Source: Candidatus Janibacter merdipullorum (lineage in GTDB: Bacteria > Actinomycetota > Actinomycetes > Actinomycetales > Dermatophilaceae). Taken from it: 40,362 nt of DNA. Both the position numbers and the translations under genes were made by a program. The stretch lies in the NCBI GenBank assembly GCA_019116945.1, contig DXAR01000185.1:1-40362 (forward strand), read 5' to 3'. The notes under the pieces are model-generated. The model ran no database searches. It saw only the letters and a program-made list of their open reading frames with translations, and was not told the DNA's origin. Shown in pieces: positions 9,174 to 17,021 of this stretch. How positions within the stretch are numbered: the stretch's first letter is position 1; each line of letters begins with the position of its first letter.

Positions 9174-9179
9174 TAGACT
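9174..9179 (+). promoter_or_regulatory. Candidate -10 element of dnaG
   Basis: TAGACT sits 29 bases before the dnaG GTG and is followed by a GGGGGGAG run and GGAGCGAGG that can act as ribosome-binding sequence. The position and consensus match support a dnaG-specific promoter. Confidence 0.45.
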
Positions 9180-9208
9180 CGGGGGGAGTCGACGGAGCGA
9201 GGTGACCA

Positions 9209-11131
9209 GTGGCGGGACGGATCCGCGCAGAGGATGTCCAGGCGGTCAAGGAGCGCTCCTCGATCACCGACATCGTCGCCGAGCACGTGAGCCTGCGCTC
9301 GGCCGGCATCGGCTCGATGAAGGGGCTGTGCCCCTTCCACGACGAGAAGACGCCGAGCTTCACGGTCCGGGAGACCGTCGGTGCCTACCACTGCTTCGGC
9401 TGCGGAGAGGGCGGCGACGTCATCTCCTTCGTGCAGAAGCTGGACCACCTGACCTTCGCCGAGGCCGTCGAGCGGCTCGCCGGCAGGCTCGGCATGGAGC
9501 TGCGTTACGAGGAAGGGGGCGGCCCCCGGGACGGCGTCGGGCTCGGCAAGCGCTCCCGGCTCCTCGAGGCGCATCGCGCGGCCGCCGAGTTCTACCACCA
9601 GCGTCTCCTCGAGACCCCGGAGGCGCGGATCGGTCGGGACTTCCTGCGGGAGAGGGGCTTCGCCTCGCCGGAGGCCAAGCTCTTCGGCATCGGCTATGCA
9701 CCGCGAGCGGGGGAAGAGCTCGCCCGGCACCTGCGCGGCAAGGGATTCACCGACGAGGAGCTGACGATCGGTGGCCTCTGCGGACGCGGGTCGCGGGGGC
9801 TTTACGACCGCTTCCGTGGGCGTCTCGTCTGGCCCATCCGCGACACCACCGGCGACACCATCGGCTTCGGTGCGCGGCGGCTGTGGGACAACGACCGCAT
9901 CGCCGCCAAGTACCTCAACACGACCGAGACCCCGATCTACAAGAAGTCGAGCGTCCTCTACGGGCTCGACCTGGCGAAGAAGTCGATCAAGGACGAGCGC
10001 CGCGTCGTCGTCGTCGAGGGCTACACCGACGTCATGGCGGCCCACCTCTCCGGCGTCGAGGGGGCGGTCGCGACGTGCGGAACGGCCTTCGGCGAGGACC
10101 ACATCAAGGTCATCCGGCGCATCGTCCGGGACGAGGCGGGCATGGCCCCGGCCAAGGTCGTCTTCACCTTCGACGGGGACGCGGCCGGTCAGAAGGCGGC
10201 GATGAAGGCGTACGCCCAGGACGACAAGTGGGTGAGCCAGAGCTTCGTCGCCATCGCCAAGGACGGGATGGATCCGTGCGATCTGCGGCTCCGCGAGGGT
10301 GACCACGCGGTCCGGGAGCTCGTCGAGGACGCCGTCCCGATCTTCGAGTTCGCCGTGCGGACCCTCCTCGGGCGCTTCGACCTCGACACGGCTGAGGGGC
10401 GGGTGCAGGGGATGCAGGCCGTGGCGCCGGTCATCAACAGCATCCGCGACTCCTCCCTTCGCCCCGAGTATGTGCGCACGGTGGCGGGCTGGGTCGGCGT
10501 CGAGGTCGACCAGATGCGGAGTGCGGTCGAGCGGGCCGGCCGGATCCAGGCCAAGGACGTGGCGAAGGGGGAGCCCCGCGGCAACCCCGAGACCCCCGAG
10601 CCCACCGCGGGGGAGGCCGCCGACGGCATGCCGGCCCCCGACCTGCGTGACCCGGTGGTCAAGGCGGAGCGACAGCTGCTCCAGGCGATCCTCCAGCACC
10701 CGTCGCTCTTCGCCTCCGCGGACCTCGACGCGATCGACCCGGACGCGGTCTCGGCGGTGGCGCACCGCGCCGTCTTCACGGCCATCCGCGAGGTGGGTCC
10801 GCTCCGTCCCGACGAGAGCCTCAGCGCGTGGCACGCGCGCGTGGACGAGGTGACCCCGCTCGCCGTCGCGCCGCTCGTCGCGGAGTTGTCCGTCGCCCCC
10901 CTGCCCGTCGTCCACGACCAGGCCACGGGGCTGCCGCCGGTGACCTACACGCGGTCGCTGCTCGTCCGGGTGCGCGAGCGGGCGGTCAGCCGGCGCATCG
11001 ACGACGCGATGGCGCAGATGCGGCGCCTCGCCGCCGACCCGTCCGCCGACCAGGCGCACCTGCGCGAGCTCTCCGCGGCCCTGCAGCAGCTCGAGCGCGA
11101 GCGGGCGGCGCTGCGTGAGGAGGCCGGCTGA
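9209..11131 (+). CDS. dnaG: DNA primase
   Basis: A 640-residue primase that makes RNA primers at the replication fork. Domains in order: CHC2 zinc finger with C41, H44, C62 and C65 (CPFH...CFGC); the catalytic RNA-polymerase domain with the RGRLVWPIRDTTGD-like strand; Toprim metal site with Glu270 in VVVVEGYTDVMAAH and the TFDGDAAGQKAA Asp motif; and a C-terminal region after about residue 485 that should bind DnaB helicase. The GTG start puts MAGRIRAEDV at the N-terminus, as in relatives. Its stop overlaps the ATG of the next gene by one base (TGATG). Confidence 0.97.
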   Translation: MAGRIRAEDVQAVKERSSITDIVAEHVSLRSAGIGSMKGLCPFHDEKTPSFTVRETVGAYHCFGCGEGGDVISFVQKLDHLTFAEAVERLAGRLGMELRYEEGGGPRDGVGLGKRSRLLEAHRAAAEFYHQRLLETPEARIGRDFLRERGFASPEAKLFGIGYAPRAGEELARHLRGKGFTDEELTIGGLCGRGSRGLYDRFRGRLVWPIRDTTGDTIGFGARRLWDNDRIAAKYLNTTETPIYKKSSVLYGLDLAKKSIKDERRVVVVEGYTDVMAAHLSGVEGAVATCGTAFGEDHIKVIRRIVRDEAGMAPAKVVFTFDGDAAGQKAAMKAYAQDDKWVSQSFVAIAKDGMDPCDLRLREGDHAVRELVEDAVPIFEFAVRTLLGRFDLDTAEGRVQGMQAVAPVINSIRDSSLRPEYVRTVAGWVGVEVDQMRSAVERAGRIQAKDVAKGEPRGNPETPEPTAGEAADGMPAPDLRDPVVKAERQLLQAILQHPSLFASADLDAIDPDAVSAVAHRAVFTAIREVGPLRPDESLSAWHARVDEVTPLAVAPLVAELSVAPLPVVHDQATGLPPVTYTRSLLVRVRERAVSRRIDDAMAQMRRLAADPSADQAHLRELSAALQQLERERAALREEAG

Positions 11132-11634
11132 TGGGGTGGTTGTCCGTCGTCCGCAATCGCGCGGTGCCCGTCCCGGAGGGGGTCGTCCTCGAGCCCGGTG
11201 AGCGGGTGCTGGCGACCGCCGCCGCCGAGGGCAGCACCGTCGTCATCACCTCCCGGCGACTCGTCGTCCCAGGTGACCTCGACGAAGGGAAGCCCTGGCA
11301 CCTCGTCGACGGTGGCCGGTGGGACCCGGAGGAGTCCGTGCTCGCCGTCACCTGGGTCGACGGCAGCCCGGCCGGCCGGTGGCACCTGACGAAGCCCGGC
11401 GGTGTGCCCGATGCCTTCCACGAGAGGGTCAACGCCTCGGTCCTCCTTGTCGAGCAGGTCCGGATCGACCCCACCCGGCGCGCGCGGGTGGTCCTGCGCA
11501 AGGACCTCACGACCGACCGCGTCCTCGCCCAGACCATCGTCGCGCGGGGGTGCGCCCCGGACGACCCGCAGCTCGTGGCGGTGACCGAGGAGGTCGCCGC
11601 GCGCCTGGCCGAGCAGGTGGGTCGCGAGGCGTGA
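11131..11634 (+). CDS. Conserved hypothetical protein translationally coupled to dnaG
   Basis: A 167-residue soluble protein of unknown function. Its ATG shares a base with the dnaG stop codon (TGATG), so the two are probably translated in series. The N-terminal half looks like an all-beta fold, with short strands such as GERVLATAAAEGSTVVITSRRLVV, and the C-terminal half is helical. No cofactor motif, signal peptide or membrane segment is visible. The early strand pattern recalls small PH-like domains, but this is weak. It is followed by the tRNA-Asn promoter. Confidence 0.75.
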   Translation: MGWLSVVRNRAVPVPEGVVLEPGERVLATAAAEGSTVVITSRRLVVPGDLDEGKPWHLVDGGRWDPEESVLAVTWVDGSPAGRWHLTKPGGVPDAFHERVNASVLLVEQVRIDPTRRARVVLRKDLTTDRVLAQTIVARGCAPDDPQLVAVTEEVAARLAEQVGREA

Positions 11635-11687
11635 CCGCGCCACGGCCCGCGACGTCTGCCGTTTTCGTCTCCCCGCCACCTTCTTGC

Positions 11688-11693
11688 TATGGT
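11688..11693 (+). promoter_or_regulatory. Candidate extended -10 element of tRNA-Asn
   Basis: TGCTATGGT is an extended -10 hexamer located about 20 bases before the mature 5' end of the tRNA-Asn, in an otherwise unexplained 79-base gap. Confidence 0.4.
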
Positions 11694-11713
11694 GGCGCAG
11701 CGCTTCGGCGCGA

Positions 11714-11789
11714 TCCCCTGTAGCTCAATTGGCAGAGCATTCGGCTGTTAACCGGAGGGTTGTTGGTTCGAGTCCAACCGGGGGAGCCA
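11714..11789 (+). tRNA. tRNA-Asn (GTT)
   Basis: The 76-base sequence folds into a full cloverleaf. The acceptor TCCCCTG pairs with CGGGGGA (one T-G pair), the D stem is GCTC/GAGC, the anticodon stem is TTCGG/CCGGA around loop CTGTTAA with anticodon GTT, and the T arm is GTTGG-TTCGAGT-CCAAC. The discriminator is G and CCA is encoded. It is followed directly by a terminator hairpin. No integrase or att-like duplication is seen beside it. Confidence 0.97.
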
Positions 11790-11792
11790 GAG

Positions 11793-11826
11793 GCCCTGGG
11801 TCACGACATCAGTCGCGACCCAGGGC
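11793..11826 (+). terminator. Rho-independent terminator after tRNA-Asn
   Basis: A perfect 10-base stem, GCCCTGGGTC and GACCCAGGGC, with a 14-base loop begins four bases after the tRNA CCA end and is followed by TTTGTCGTTGT. It also lies just past the 3' end of the convergent siderophore operon and may serve both directions. Confidence 0.8.
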
Positions 11827-11849
11827 TTTGTCGTTGTCCGGCTCAGGCC

Positions 11850-12713
11850 CTACGGCCGCGTAGACTCCTGTGTCGCAGAACCTCGCCCGTGGGTGGGCAC
11901 CGGCGAACCGTGGTACCTGCCCACCGGGATCATCAGCGGCTTGCCGGACACGGGGTCCTCGACAACCCGGCTCTCCATGCCGAAGAGCTCGTCGACGAGC
12001 TCTGGACGGAGGATCTCGCCCGGTGTGCCGCTGGCTGCCAGGCGCCCGCCGGCGAGAGCGATGAGGTGGTCGGCATAGCGCGCCGCGAGGTTGAGGTCGT
12101 GCAGCACCATGACGATCGTCGTGCCGTGGTCACGGTTGAGGTCGCTGAGCAGGTCGAGCACCTCGACCTGGTGGCCCACGTCGAGGAAGGTCGTCGGCTC
12201 GTCGAGCAGGAGGACCTCCGTCTGCTGCGCGAGTGCCATGGCGATCCACACCCGCTGCCGCTGGCCGCCGGAGAGCTCGTCGACGGCCCGCTCGGCGAGG
12301 TCGAGGGTCTGGGTCGCCTCGAGGGCCGAGGCGACCGCCTCGTCGTCCTGCCGCGACCACCGGGCGAAGGCGCGCTGGTGGGGGTGCCGCCCCCTTCCCA
12401 CCAGGTCGCCGACGGTGATGCCCTCCGGCGCGATGGGGGACTGCGGCAGGAGGCCGAGACGCTGCGCGAGCTGCTTGGCGGGGATGGTGTGCACGTCACG
12501 CCCGTCGAGGAGGACCTGGCCGCTCCGCGGTGGCAGGAGTCGCGTCATCGAGCGAAGGAGGGTCGACTTGCCGCAGGCATTGGGGCCGACGATCGCCGTC
12601 ATGCGCCCGGGCGGGATGCTCAGGTCGAGGTCGTCGATGACGTCCCGGTCGCCGTAGCCCAGGGTGAGGTGGGTGACCTCGAGGTCGGCGCGGGACTCGT
12701 GGGTCGCCGTCAC
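11850..12713 (-). CDS. Fe-siderophore ABC transporter, ATP-binding protein
   Basis: A 287-residue ATPase of the FecE/FepC family. The Walker A is GPNACGKST (43-51), the signature is LSGGQRQR (147-154), the Walker B ends LLLDEP (D171, E172) and the switch histidine is in VLHDLN. The Cys in the P-loop (NACGKST) is common in siderophore importers of this type. It powers uptake of iron-chelate through the two permeases. The GTG start overlaps the stop of the upstream permease by 4 bases. It is the last gene of a four-gene operon ordered binding protein, permease, permease, ATPase. Confidence 0.95.
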   Translation of the reverse strand: MTATHESRADLEVTHLTLGYGDRDVIDDLDLSIPPGRMTAIVGPNACGKSTLLRSMTRLLPPRSGQVLLDGRDVHTIPAKQLAQRLGLLPQSPIAPEGITVGDLVGRGRHPHQRAFARWSRQDDEAVASALEATQTLDLAERAVDELSGGQRQRVWIAMALAQQTEVLLLDEPTTFLDVGHQVEVLDLLSDLNRDHGTTIVMVLHDLNLAARYADHLIALAGGRLAASGTPGEILRPELVDELFGMESRVVEDPVSGKPLMIPVGRYHGSPVPTHGRGSATQESTRP

Positions 12714-13765
12714 AGGGCACCTCCGGTGCGGTTCGTGCGGATGATGAGGTAGAGCAGGTAGGGGGCACCGAGGATGCCGGTGATGACGCCGACCGGCATG
12801 CGGGTGCCGAAGGCGTACTGGCCCAGGAAGTCCCCGACGAGGACGAGCAGGGCGCCGACGAGCGCGGCGGGGACGAGGAGCGAGCCGTTGGGCCCCATGA
12901 TGCGCGCCGCGATGGGGCCGGAGAGGAAGGCGAGGAAGACGATCGGTCCCACGGCCGCGGTGGCGAAGCAGATGAGGGCCACGGCCGCGACGACGATGAG
13001 CACCCGCGTGCGCTCCACCCGCACGCCGAGCGCCGATGCCGCGTCATCGCCCAGGGTCGTCACCTCGAGGTTGCGGGTCTGCGTGAGGATGAGCGTGCCG
13101 AGGACGAGCAGCGCGCCGATGACGAGGCGGACATCGCCCCAGTGGGCGCCGTTGAGGCTGCCGGTGAGCCACCGCATCGCCTCGAGCGCCTGGACATTGC
13201 TCGCCCGGTCGAGCTGCCAGGCGATGACGCTGCGCATCATCGCGGCGACGCCGATACCGATGAGGACGAGCCGGGTCCCCGCGGACTGCCCTCGTCGGTA
13301 GGCGAGGAGGTAGACGGCGAAGGCGACGCCGATGCCCGCGAGGACGGCGGTGACCGAGACGCTGAGACCGGCGAGACCGAAGGTGACGATCGCGACCGCC
13401 GCGGCGGCGCTGGCGCCCGCGGTGATGCCGATGATGTCGGGGCTCGCGAGGGGGTTGCGCAGGAGCGTCTGGAAGGTACAGCCGGCGAGCCCGAAGGCGA
13501 GACCGGCGACGAGGGCCAGGCTGGCGCGCGGGAGCCTCAGCTCCCCGACGATGAAGGTGGCCCCCGACTGCTCGGTCCCGGTGATGACGCCGAGGATCTC
13601 AGCCGGTCCGTAGAAGGACTGGCCGAACATCAGCGTGGCCGACCACGCGGCGACCGTGAGCACGGCGAGCACGGTGATGACGGCTGTCCGACGGCGGTTG
13701 CGGGTGCGCCGCTGGCGGGTGACGCGCTCGACGGCGCTCGCCGCAGGAAGCTCGAGGGTGGTCAC
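12710..13765 (-). CDS. Fe-siderophore ABC transporter permease (FecCD family)
   Basis: A 351-residue membrane protein with about nine or ten transmembrane segments. The FecCD signature is seen in LRLPRASLALVAGLAFGLAG, the LLRNPLASPDIIGITAGAS coupling region and the late VGPIVFLAFLSGPIAARIMG segment. It forms the channel together with the neighbouring permease. Both its start and stop overlap neighbours by four bases (GTGA), so the operon is translationally coupled throughout. The N-terminus has a basic cytosolic stretch before the first segment. Confidence 0.94.
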   Translation of the reverse strand: MTTLELPAASAVERVTRQRRTRNRRRTAVITVLAVLTVAAWSATLMFGQSFYGPAEILGVITGTEQSGATFIVGELRLPRASLALVAGLAFGLAGCTFQTLLRNPLASPDIIGITAGASAAAAVAIVTFGLAGLSVSVTAVLAGIGVAFAVYLLAYRRGQSAGTRLVLIGIGVAAMMRSVIAWQLDRASNVQALEAMRWLTGSLNGAHWGDVRLVIGALLVLGTLILTQTRNLEVTTLGDDAASALGVRVERTRVLIVVAAVALICFATAAVGPIVFLAFLSGPIAARIMGPNGSLLVPAALVGALLVLVGDFLGQYAFGTRMPVGVITGILGAPYLLYLIIRTNRTGGAL

Positions 13766-14811
13766 AGCTCTCGCATCCTTCGGGTGCGGACGACGGCGAT
13801 GAAGACGGGGGCACCGATGATCGCGGTGATGATGCCGACGTCGACCTCTCCGGGCGGCAGGATGATGCGCCCCACGACATCACTGACGAGGAGGAGGCTC
13901 GCCCCGCCGAGCGCGCTGAAGGGGAGCAGCCACCGGTGGTCGACGCCGACGAGCATGCGCGCGAAGTGGGGGACGACGAGACCGACGAAGCCGATCGGTC
14001 CGGTGATGGCGGTCGTCGCACCGGCGAGGGTCACGGCGGCGACTCCCGCGAGGAGGCGCGTGCGCACGACCGACTCGCCCAGACCGGCGGCGAGGTCGTC
14101 GCCGAGCCCGAGCATGTTGAGACCGCGGGCACACCAGATGCTCAGCACGAGGCCCCCGACGAGGAAGGGCCCCATCTGGAGGAGCTTGCTCGCGGTCGCT
14201 CCGCCTACGCCGCCGATCTCCCAGGAGATGACGCTCTCGGCGATGTCCGGGCGGGGGAGGACGACGGCGGTGACGAAGGAGGTCAGGGCCGCGGTCGTGG
14301 CAGCGCCGGCCAGGGTGAGCTTGAGCGGGGTGGGCCCGCCCCGGCCGAGGGAGCCGATGAACCACACGAAGAGGGCGGTGACCCCCGCTCCGAGGATGGC
14401 CACCCAGATGTAGCTCGTGGCGCTCGCGAGACCGAACCACGCGATCCCGGTGACGATGGCCAGCGATGCGCCGGTGCTCAGGCCGAGGATGTGGGGGTCG
14501 GCCAGGGGGTTGCGGGTGACGCCCTGGAGGACGAGGCCGGAGATCGCGAGGGCGGCACCGGCGGCGGCGGCGAGGATGGTGCGGGGCACGCGCTTGGCGA
14601 CAGCCGCCTGGGCGATGTCGTCGGTGCGGCCCATGAGGCCGTCCCAGATCTCAGCCGGGCCCACGTCCCGGGCACCCACGGTGATGGAGAGGACGCAGCA
14701 CCCGGCCAGGAGGACGATCATCCCGAGCAGGGCGACCCCGCGCGCCCGCCGAACCCGCTGCAGGGGTGCAACGGTCTCGGCGGGCGGCGGTGTCCGGGTG
14801 GAGGTCGTCAC
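13762..14811 (-). CDS. Fe-siderophore ABC transporter permease (FecCD family)
   Basis: A 349-residue membrane protein, paralogous to the next permease, with the FecCD pattern VPRTILAAAAGAALAISGLVL near the first third, VTRNPLADPHILGLSTGASL as the coupling stretch and GPIGFVGLVVPHFARMLVG toward the end. The two permeases should act as a heterodimer with two copies of the ATPase. Its start overlaps the stop of the substrate-binding protein gene by four bases, and its own stop overlaps the next permease start. Confidence 0.94.
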   Translation of the reverse strand: MTTSTRTPPPAETVAPLQRVRRARGVALLGMIVLLAGCCVLSITVGARDVGPAEIWDGLMGRTDDIAQAAVAKRVPRTILAAAAGAALAISGLVLQGVTRNPLADPHILGLSTGASLAIVTGIAWFGLASATSYIWVAILGAGVTALFVWFIGSLGRGGPTPLKLTLAGAATTAALTSFVTAVVLPRPDIAESVISWEIGGVGGATASKLLQMGPFLVGGLVLSIWCARGLNMLGLGDDLAAGLGESVVRTRLLAGVAAVTLAGATTAITGPIGFVGLVVPHFARMLVGVDHRWLLPFSALGGASLLLVSDVVGRIILPPGEVDVGIITAIIGAPVFIAVVRTRRMREL

Positions 14812-15839
14812 TTCGTGTCGGCGCCCTCGGCGGCCTTCGCCAGGAGCTCGACGTAGTCGTCGATGAGGTAGGGGATGGAGAGCGCCGTCGGGTTGCCCGC
14901 CGTGCCAATCGGCTTCTCGCCGTCGAGGTTGACCACGGCATCATTCTCCACGGCGGTGAGCTTCGAGAGAGCCGGGTCGTCCTCGAGCGCCTTGACGAGC
15001 TTCGGCCCACCGTAGGTGAGGATGATGTCGGCATCATTGAGATCGTCGGCGCGCTCGCCACTCATCGACCCGGCGTAGTCATTCCCCTTCGTCGCCTTGA
15101 CGACGCTGGGAGCGATCTCCATCCCGAGGTCCTCGAGATACTTCGAGCGGGTGTCGGCAGCGCTGTAGAAGTTGATCTCGCTCAGGTCGGAGGGGTCGAC
15201 GTGGGTGAGGTACATCCCCGTCTTGCCCTTGATCTCGGGGTGCTTATCGACGGCACTGTCGATGTCCTTCTCGAGGTCCTTGACGAGCTCCTTGCCCTCC
15301 TGCTCCTTCCCGAGGCCCTTGGCGTTGATGACGATCGAGTCGCGCCACTCCGTGGCCCACGGGTCGTCCGGGTAGGCGACGACGGGGGCGATCTTGCTCA
15401 GCTTCTCGTAGTCGTCCTTGGAGAGCCCGGAGTAGCCGGCGAGGATGACATCGGGGTTGGTCTCGGCGACGGCCTCGAAGTCGTAGCCGTCGCTCTCGTC
15501 GAAGAGCACCGGGGTCTCGGCGTCGAGCTCCTTGAGCCGGTCCTCGGTCCAGGGCTGGACGCCGTCGCCGTCGTCGTCACCCCAGGTCATCTTCGACATG
15601 CCGACGGGCACGATGCCGAGAGCGAGGGGGACCTCCTGGTTGGCGAAGTCGACGGTGGCGACCCGCTCCGGCTCCTCCTCGATCTTCGTCGTCCCGAGGG
15701 CGTGCTTGATCGTCACCGTCTCCCAGTCGCCGCCGGAGCCGGAGGCCTCCTCGGAGTCCGAGCCGCTGCTGCCGCAGGCGGTGAGGGTCAGGGCCAGAGC
15801 GATGGCCGTGGTCGTGGTCAGTCGTGACGTGGAGAACAC
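14808..15839 (-). CDS. Fe-siderophore ABC transporter substrate-binding lipoprotein
   Basis: A 343-residue secreted lipoprotein. From the GTG at 15839 the signal peptide runs through a hydrophobic stretch to the lipobox LTAC, so Cys22 would be lipidated. This start was chosen over an ATG 12 codons upstream because GAGGT lies 7 bases before it and because the upstream codons overlap the iron-box promoter. The mature part is a class III binding protein (VATVDFANQEVPLALGIVPVG, then the FEAVAETNPDVILAGYSG lobe) of the FepB/FecB/FatB type that captures ferric siderophore. The chelate is not predictable. It is the first gene of the operon. Confidence 0.94.
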   Translation of the reverse strand: MFSTSRLTTTTAIALALTLTACGSSGSDSEEASGSGGDWETVTIKHALGTTKIEEEPERVATVDFANQEVPLALGIVPVGMSKMTWGDDDGDGVQPWTEDRLKELDAETPVLFDESDGYDFEAVAETNPDVILAGYSGLSKDDYEKLSKIAPVVAYPDDPWATEWRDSIVINAKGLGKEQEGKELVKDLEKDIDSAVDKHPEIKGKTGMYLTHVDPSDLSEINFYSAADTRSKYLEDLGMEIAPSVVKATKGNDYAGSMSGERADDLNDADIILTYGGPKLVKALEDDPALSKLTAVENDAVVNLDGEKPIGTAGNPTALSIPYLIDDYVELLAKAAEGADTK

Positions 15840-15862
15840 AGGGGGCACCTCGTTGTGGGGTA

Positions 15863-15881
15863 TTAGGGCAGCCAAACCTTA
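15863..15881 (-). promoter_or_regulatory. IdeR/DtxR-like iron box at the siderophore operon promoter
   Basis: Read on the minus strand, the 19 bases TAAGGTTTGGCTGCCCTAA match the DtxR/IdeR consensus TTAGGTTAGGCTAACCTAA at 15 of 19 positions by hand alignment. The box overlaps a -10 element TAATAC (15865-15860 on the minus strand) of the substrate-binding protein gene. Known DtxR-family regulators bound to Fe(II) repress from such positions, so the operon is expected to be induced by low iron. Confidence 0.8.
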
Positions 15882-15934
15882 CTGCCAATTCCCCGCAGTG
15901 GTGCGAAGGGGGCCACCATCTGGTCCCGCACGGG

Positions 15935-15963
15935 GATGAAGGGGCCCTCATGGCACCTTCATC
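15935..15963 (+). other. Inverted repeat upstream of the secreted pair
   Basis: GATGAAGG and CCTTCATC form perfect 8-base arms around a 13-base spacer. The site lies in the 184-base gap between the siderophore operon and the secreted paralogue pair. It could be an operator or an untranslated hairpin; it has no T-run to make it a convincing terminator. Confidence 0.35.
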
Positions 15964-16023
15964 GGTCCCTCACCGTCGGCCGCTTGAGTTGGTCCCGCGC
16001 CCACCACTGACAGGGGAGAACTC

Positions 16024-16509
16024 ATGCGGACGACACGCACACGGATCATCGCGGCGACGGCAGCCGGAGTGCTCGGTCTCGCCGGTGGGGTGGCCATCGC
16101 CCAGTCGCAGGCGGCGACAGCGATGAGCGCCGCACCGGCGGACCGGGTGCAGTCCCAGCTGTCCATCGGAGGGTGCGTCATCCGTCTCTACGCAGCCGGC
16201 CCGAGGATCCACGCCAACTCCTCCCACACCTGCGTCGGGGTCAAGAGTGTCGGCATCACCGGGATGGGGCGCCTCCAGGTGAACTACACCCAGTCCGGGC
16301 GCACCGTCGGGCTCACCGCCAATGCCGACGAGCTCCTCGTCGCGAGGGGAATCCAGGCGGGCGTCAACGGGACCACGAGGTACGCGACGATCACGCTCTA
16401 CGACTCCAAACTCAAGCGTCGGCTCCACCTGGGCCGCGTCGGGGACTACACGCGGGCCTCCGGGAGTACCGCCAACATCTGGTTCAGCTCCACGCGAGTC
16501 CGGTCATGA
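16024..16509 (+). CDS. Secreted protein of unknown function, first of a tandem paralogous pair
   Basis: A 161-residue protein with a clear Sec signal peptide (basic MRTTRTR, hydrophobic core, cleavage near AIAQSQA). The mature part has two cysteines 20 residues apart that could form a disulfide, and a beta-rich C-terminal half with LLVARGIQAGVNG, ATITLYDSKLKRRLHLGR and a closing IWFSSTRV. No known domain is recognised. GGGGAG stands 6 bases before the ATG. Its stop overlaps the ATG of the next gene (ATGA), and that gene is a diverged copy, so the two proteins are probably made together, perhaps as partners at the cell surface. Confidence 0.8.
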   Translation: MRTTRTRIIAATAAGVLGLAGGVAIAQSQAATAMSAAPADRVQSQLSIGGCVIRLYAAGPRIHANSSHTCVGVKSVGITGMGRLQVNYTQSGRTVGLTANADELLVARGIQAGVNGTTRYATITLYDSKLKRRLHLGRVGDYTRASGSTANIWFSSTRVRS

Positions 16510-16967
16510 CGCGCCTCGCGGTCACCTCCGCGCTCGTGGTCGTCGCCCTCGTGGTCGGTGCCGCCATGTCGTGGGCGGCGCGGTCGGTCCGTCCGTGGTC
16601 CGTCCCCGCCGGCCAGGTGCAGGTCGTGGCCTGTCAGGTCTCGTGGAACTCCTACACCCGGAAGCCCACCCTCCTGAAGTCCAGCCGGAAGCCGTGCGAC
16701 GGCATGTGGCGCGTCGCCATCGACGCCAAGGGCCGGATCGCGCTCAAGCACACCGGCAACCCCGTCATCGGGATCCGGGTCACGGCGAACGAGACGACGG
16801 TGGGCAGGGGGATCACGGCGGGCGCGTCCGGTGGGAGCTCGACGACGGATCTCACCGTGCACGACGCCCGACTCGGGCGTGCGCTCAATCTCACACGAGC
16901 GGCTGACGCCCGCCGTCTGGGCCAAGGAGCGGGGTTCTGGGTGGTCCTCACGCACGACGATCGTTGA
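16506..16967 (+). CDS. Secreted or membrane-anchored protein of unknown function, second of the tandem pair
   Basis: A 153-residue protein with an N-terminal hydrophobic segment (VTSALVVVALVVGAAMSWAA) acting as signal peptide or anchor. The rest aligns by eye with the preceding gene: GRGITAGASG against ARGIQAGVNG, LTVHDARLGRALNL against ITLYDSKLKRRLHL, and a similar final strand. It also keeps a pair of cysteines, 21 residues apart. The ATG overlaps the stop of the first gene by four bases. The function is not recognised; it is the only clear local gene duplication in the window. Confidence 0.8.
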   Translation: MTRLAVTSALVVVALVVGAAMSWAARSVRPWSVPAGQVQVVACQVSWNSYTRKPTLLKSSRKPCDGMWRVAIDAKGRIALKHTGNPVIGIRVTANETTVGRGITAGASGGSSTTDLTVHDARLGRALNLTRAADARRLGQGAGFWVVLTHDDR

Positions 16968-17009
16968 CCGTCAGGGGGTGTCGAGTTCACCTTTTGGTCA
17001 TGAACCCGC

Positions 17010-17015
17010 CATAAT
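17010..17015 (+). promoter_or_regulatory. Candidate leaderless promoter of the PAP2 gene
   Basis: CATAAT lies 6 bases before the ATG at 17022, and TTCACC (16986-16991) lies 18 bases before it as a possible -35 element. No ribosome-binding site is present, which suits a leaderless mRNA. Confidence 0.5.
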
Positions 17016-17021
17016 GAGCGG

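Noticed and set aside
11714-11850. Integrative element attachment site at tRNA-Asn
   Set aside because: No integrase, no repeated tRNA 3' end and only housekeeping/siderophore genes follow.
16173-16505. Longer start for the second secreted protein
   Set aside because: It would overlap the first protein entirely in another frame; the signal-like segment begins at ATG 16506.
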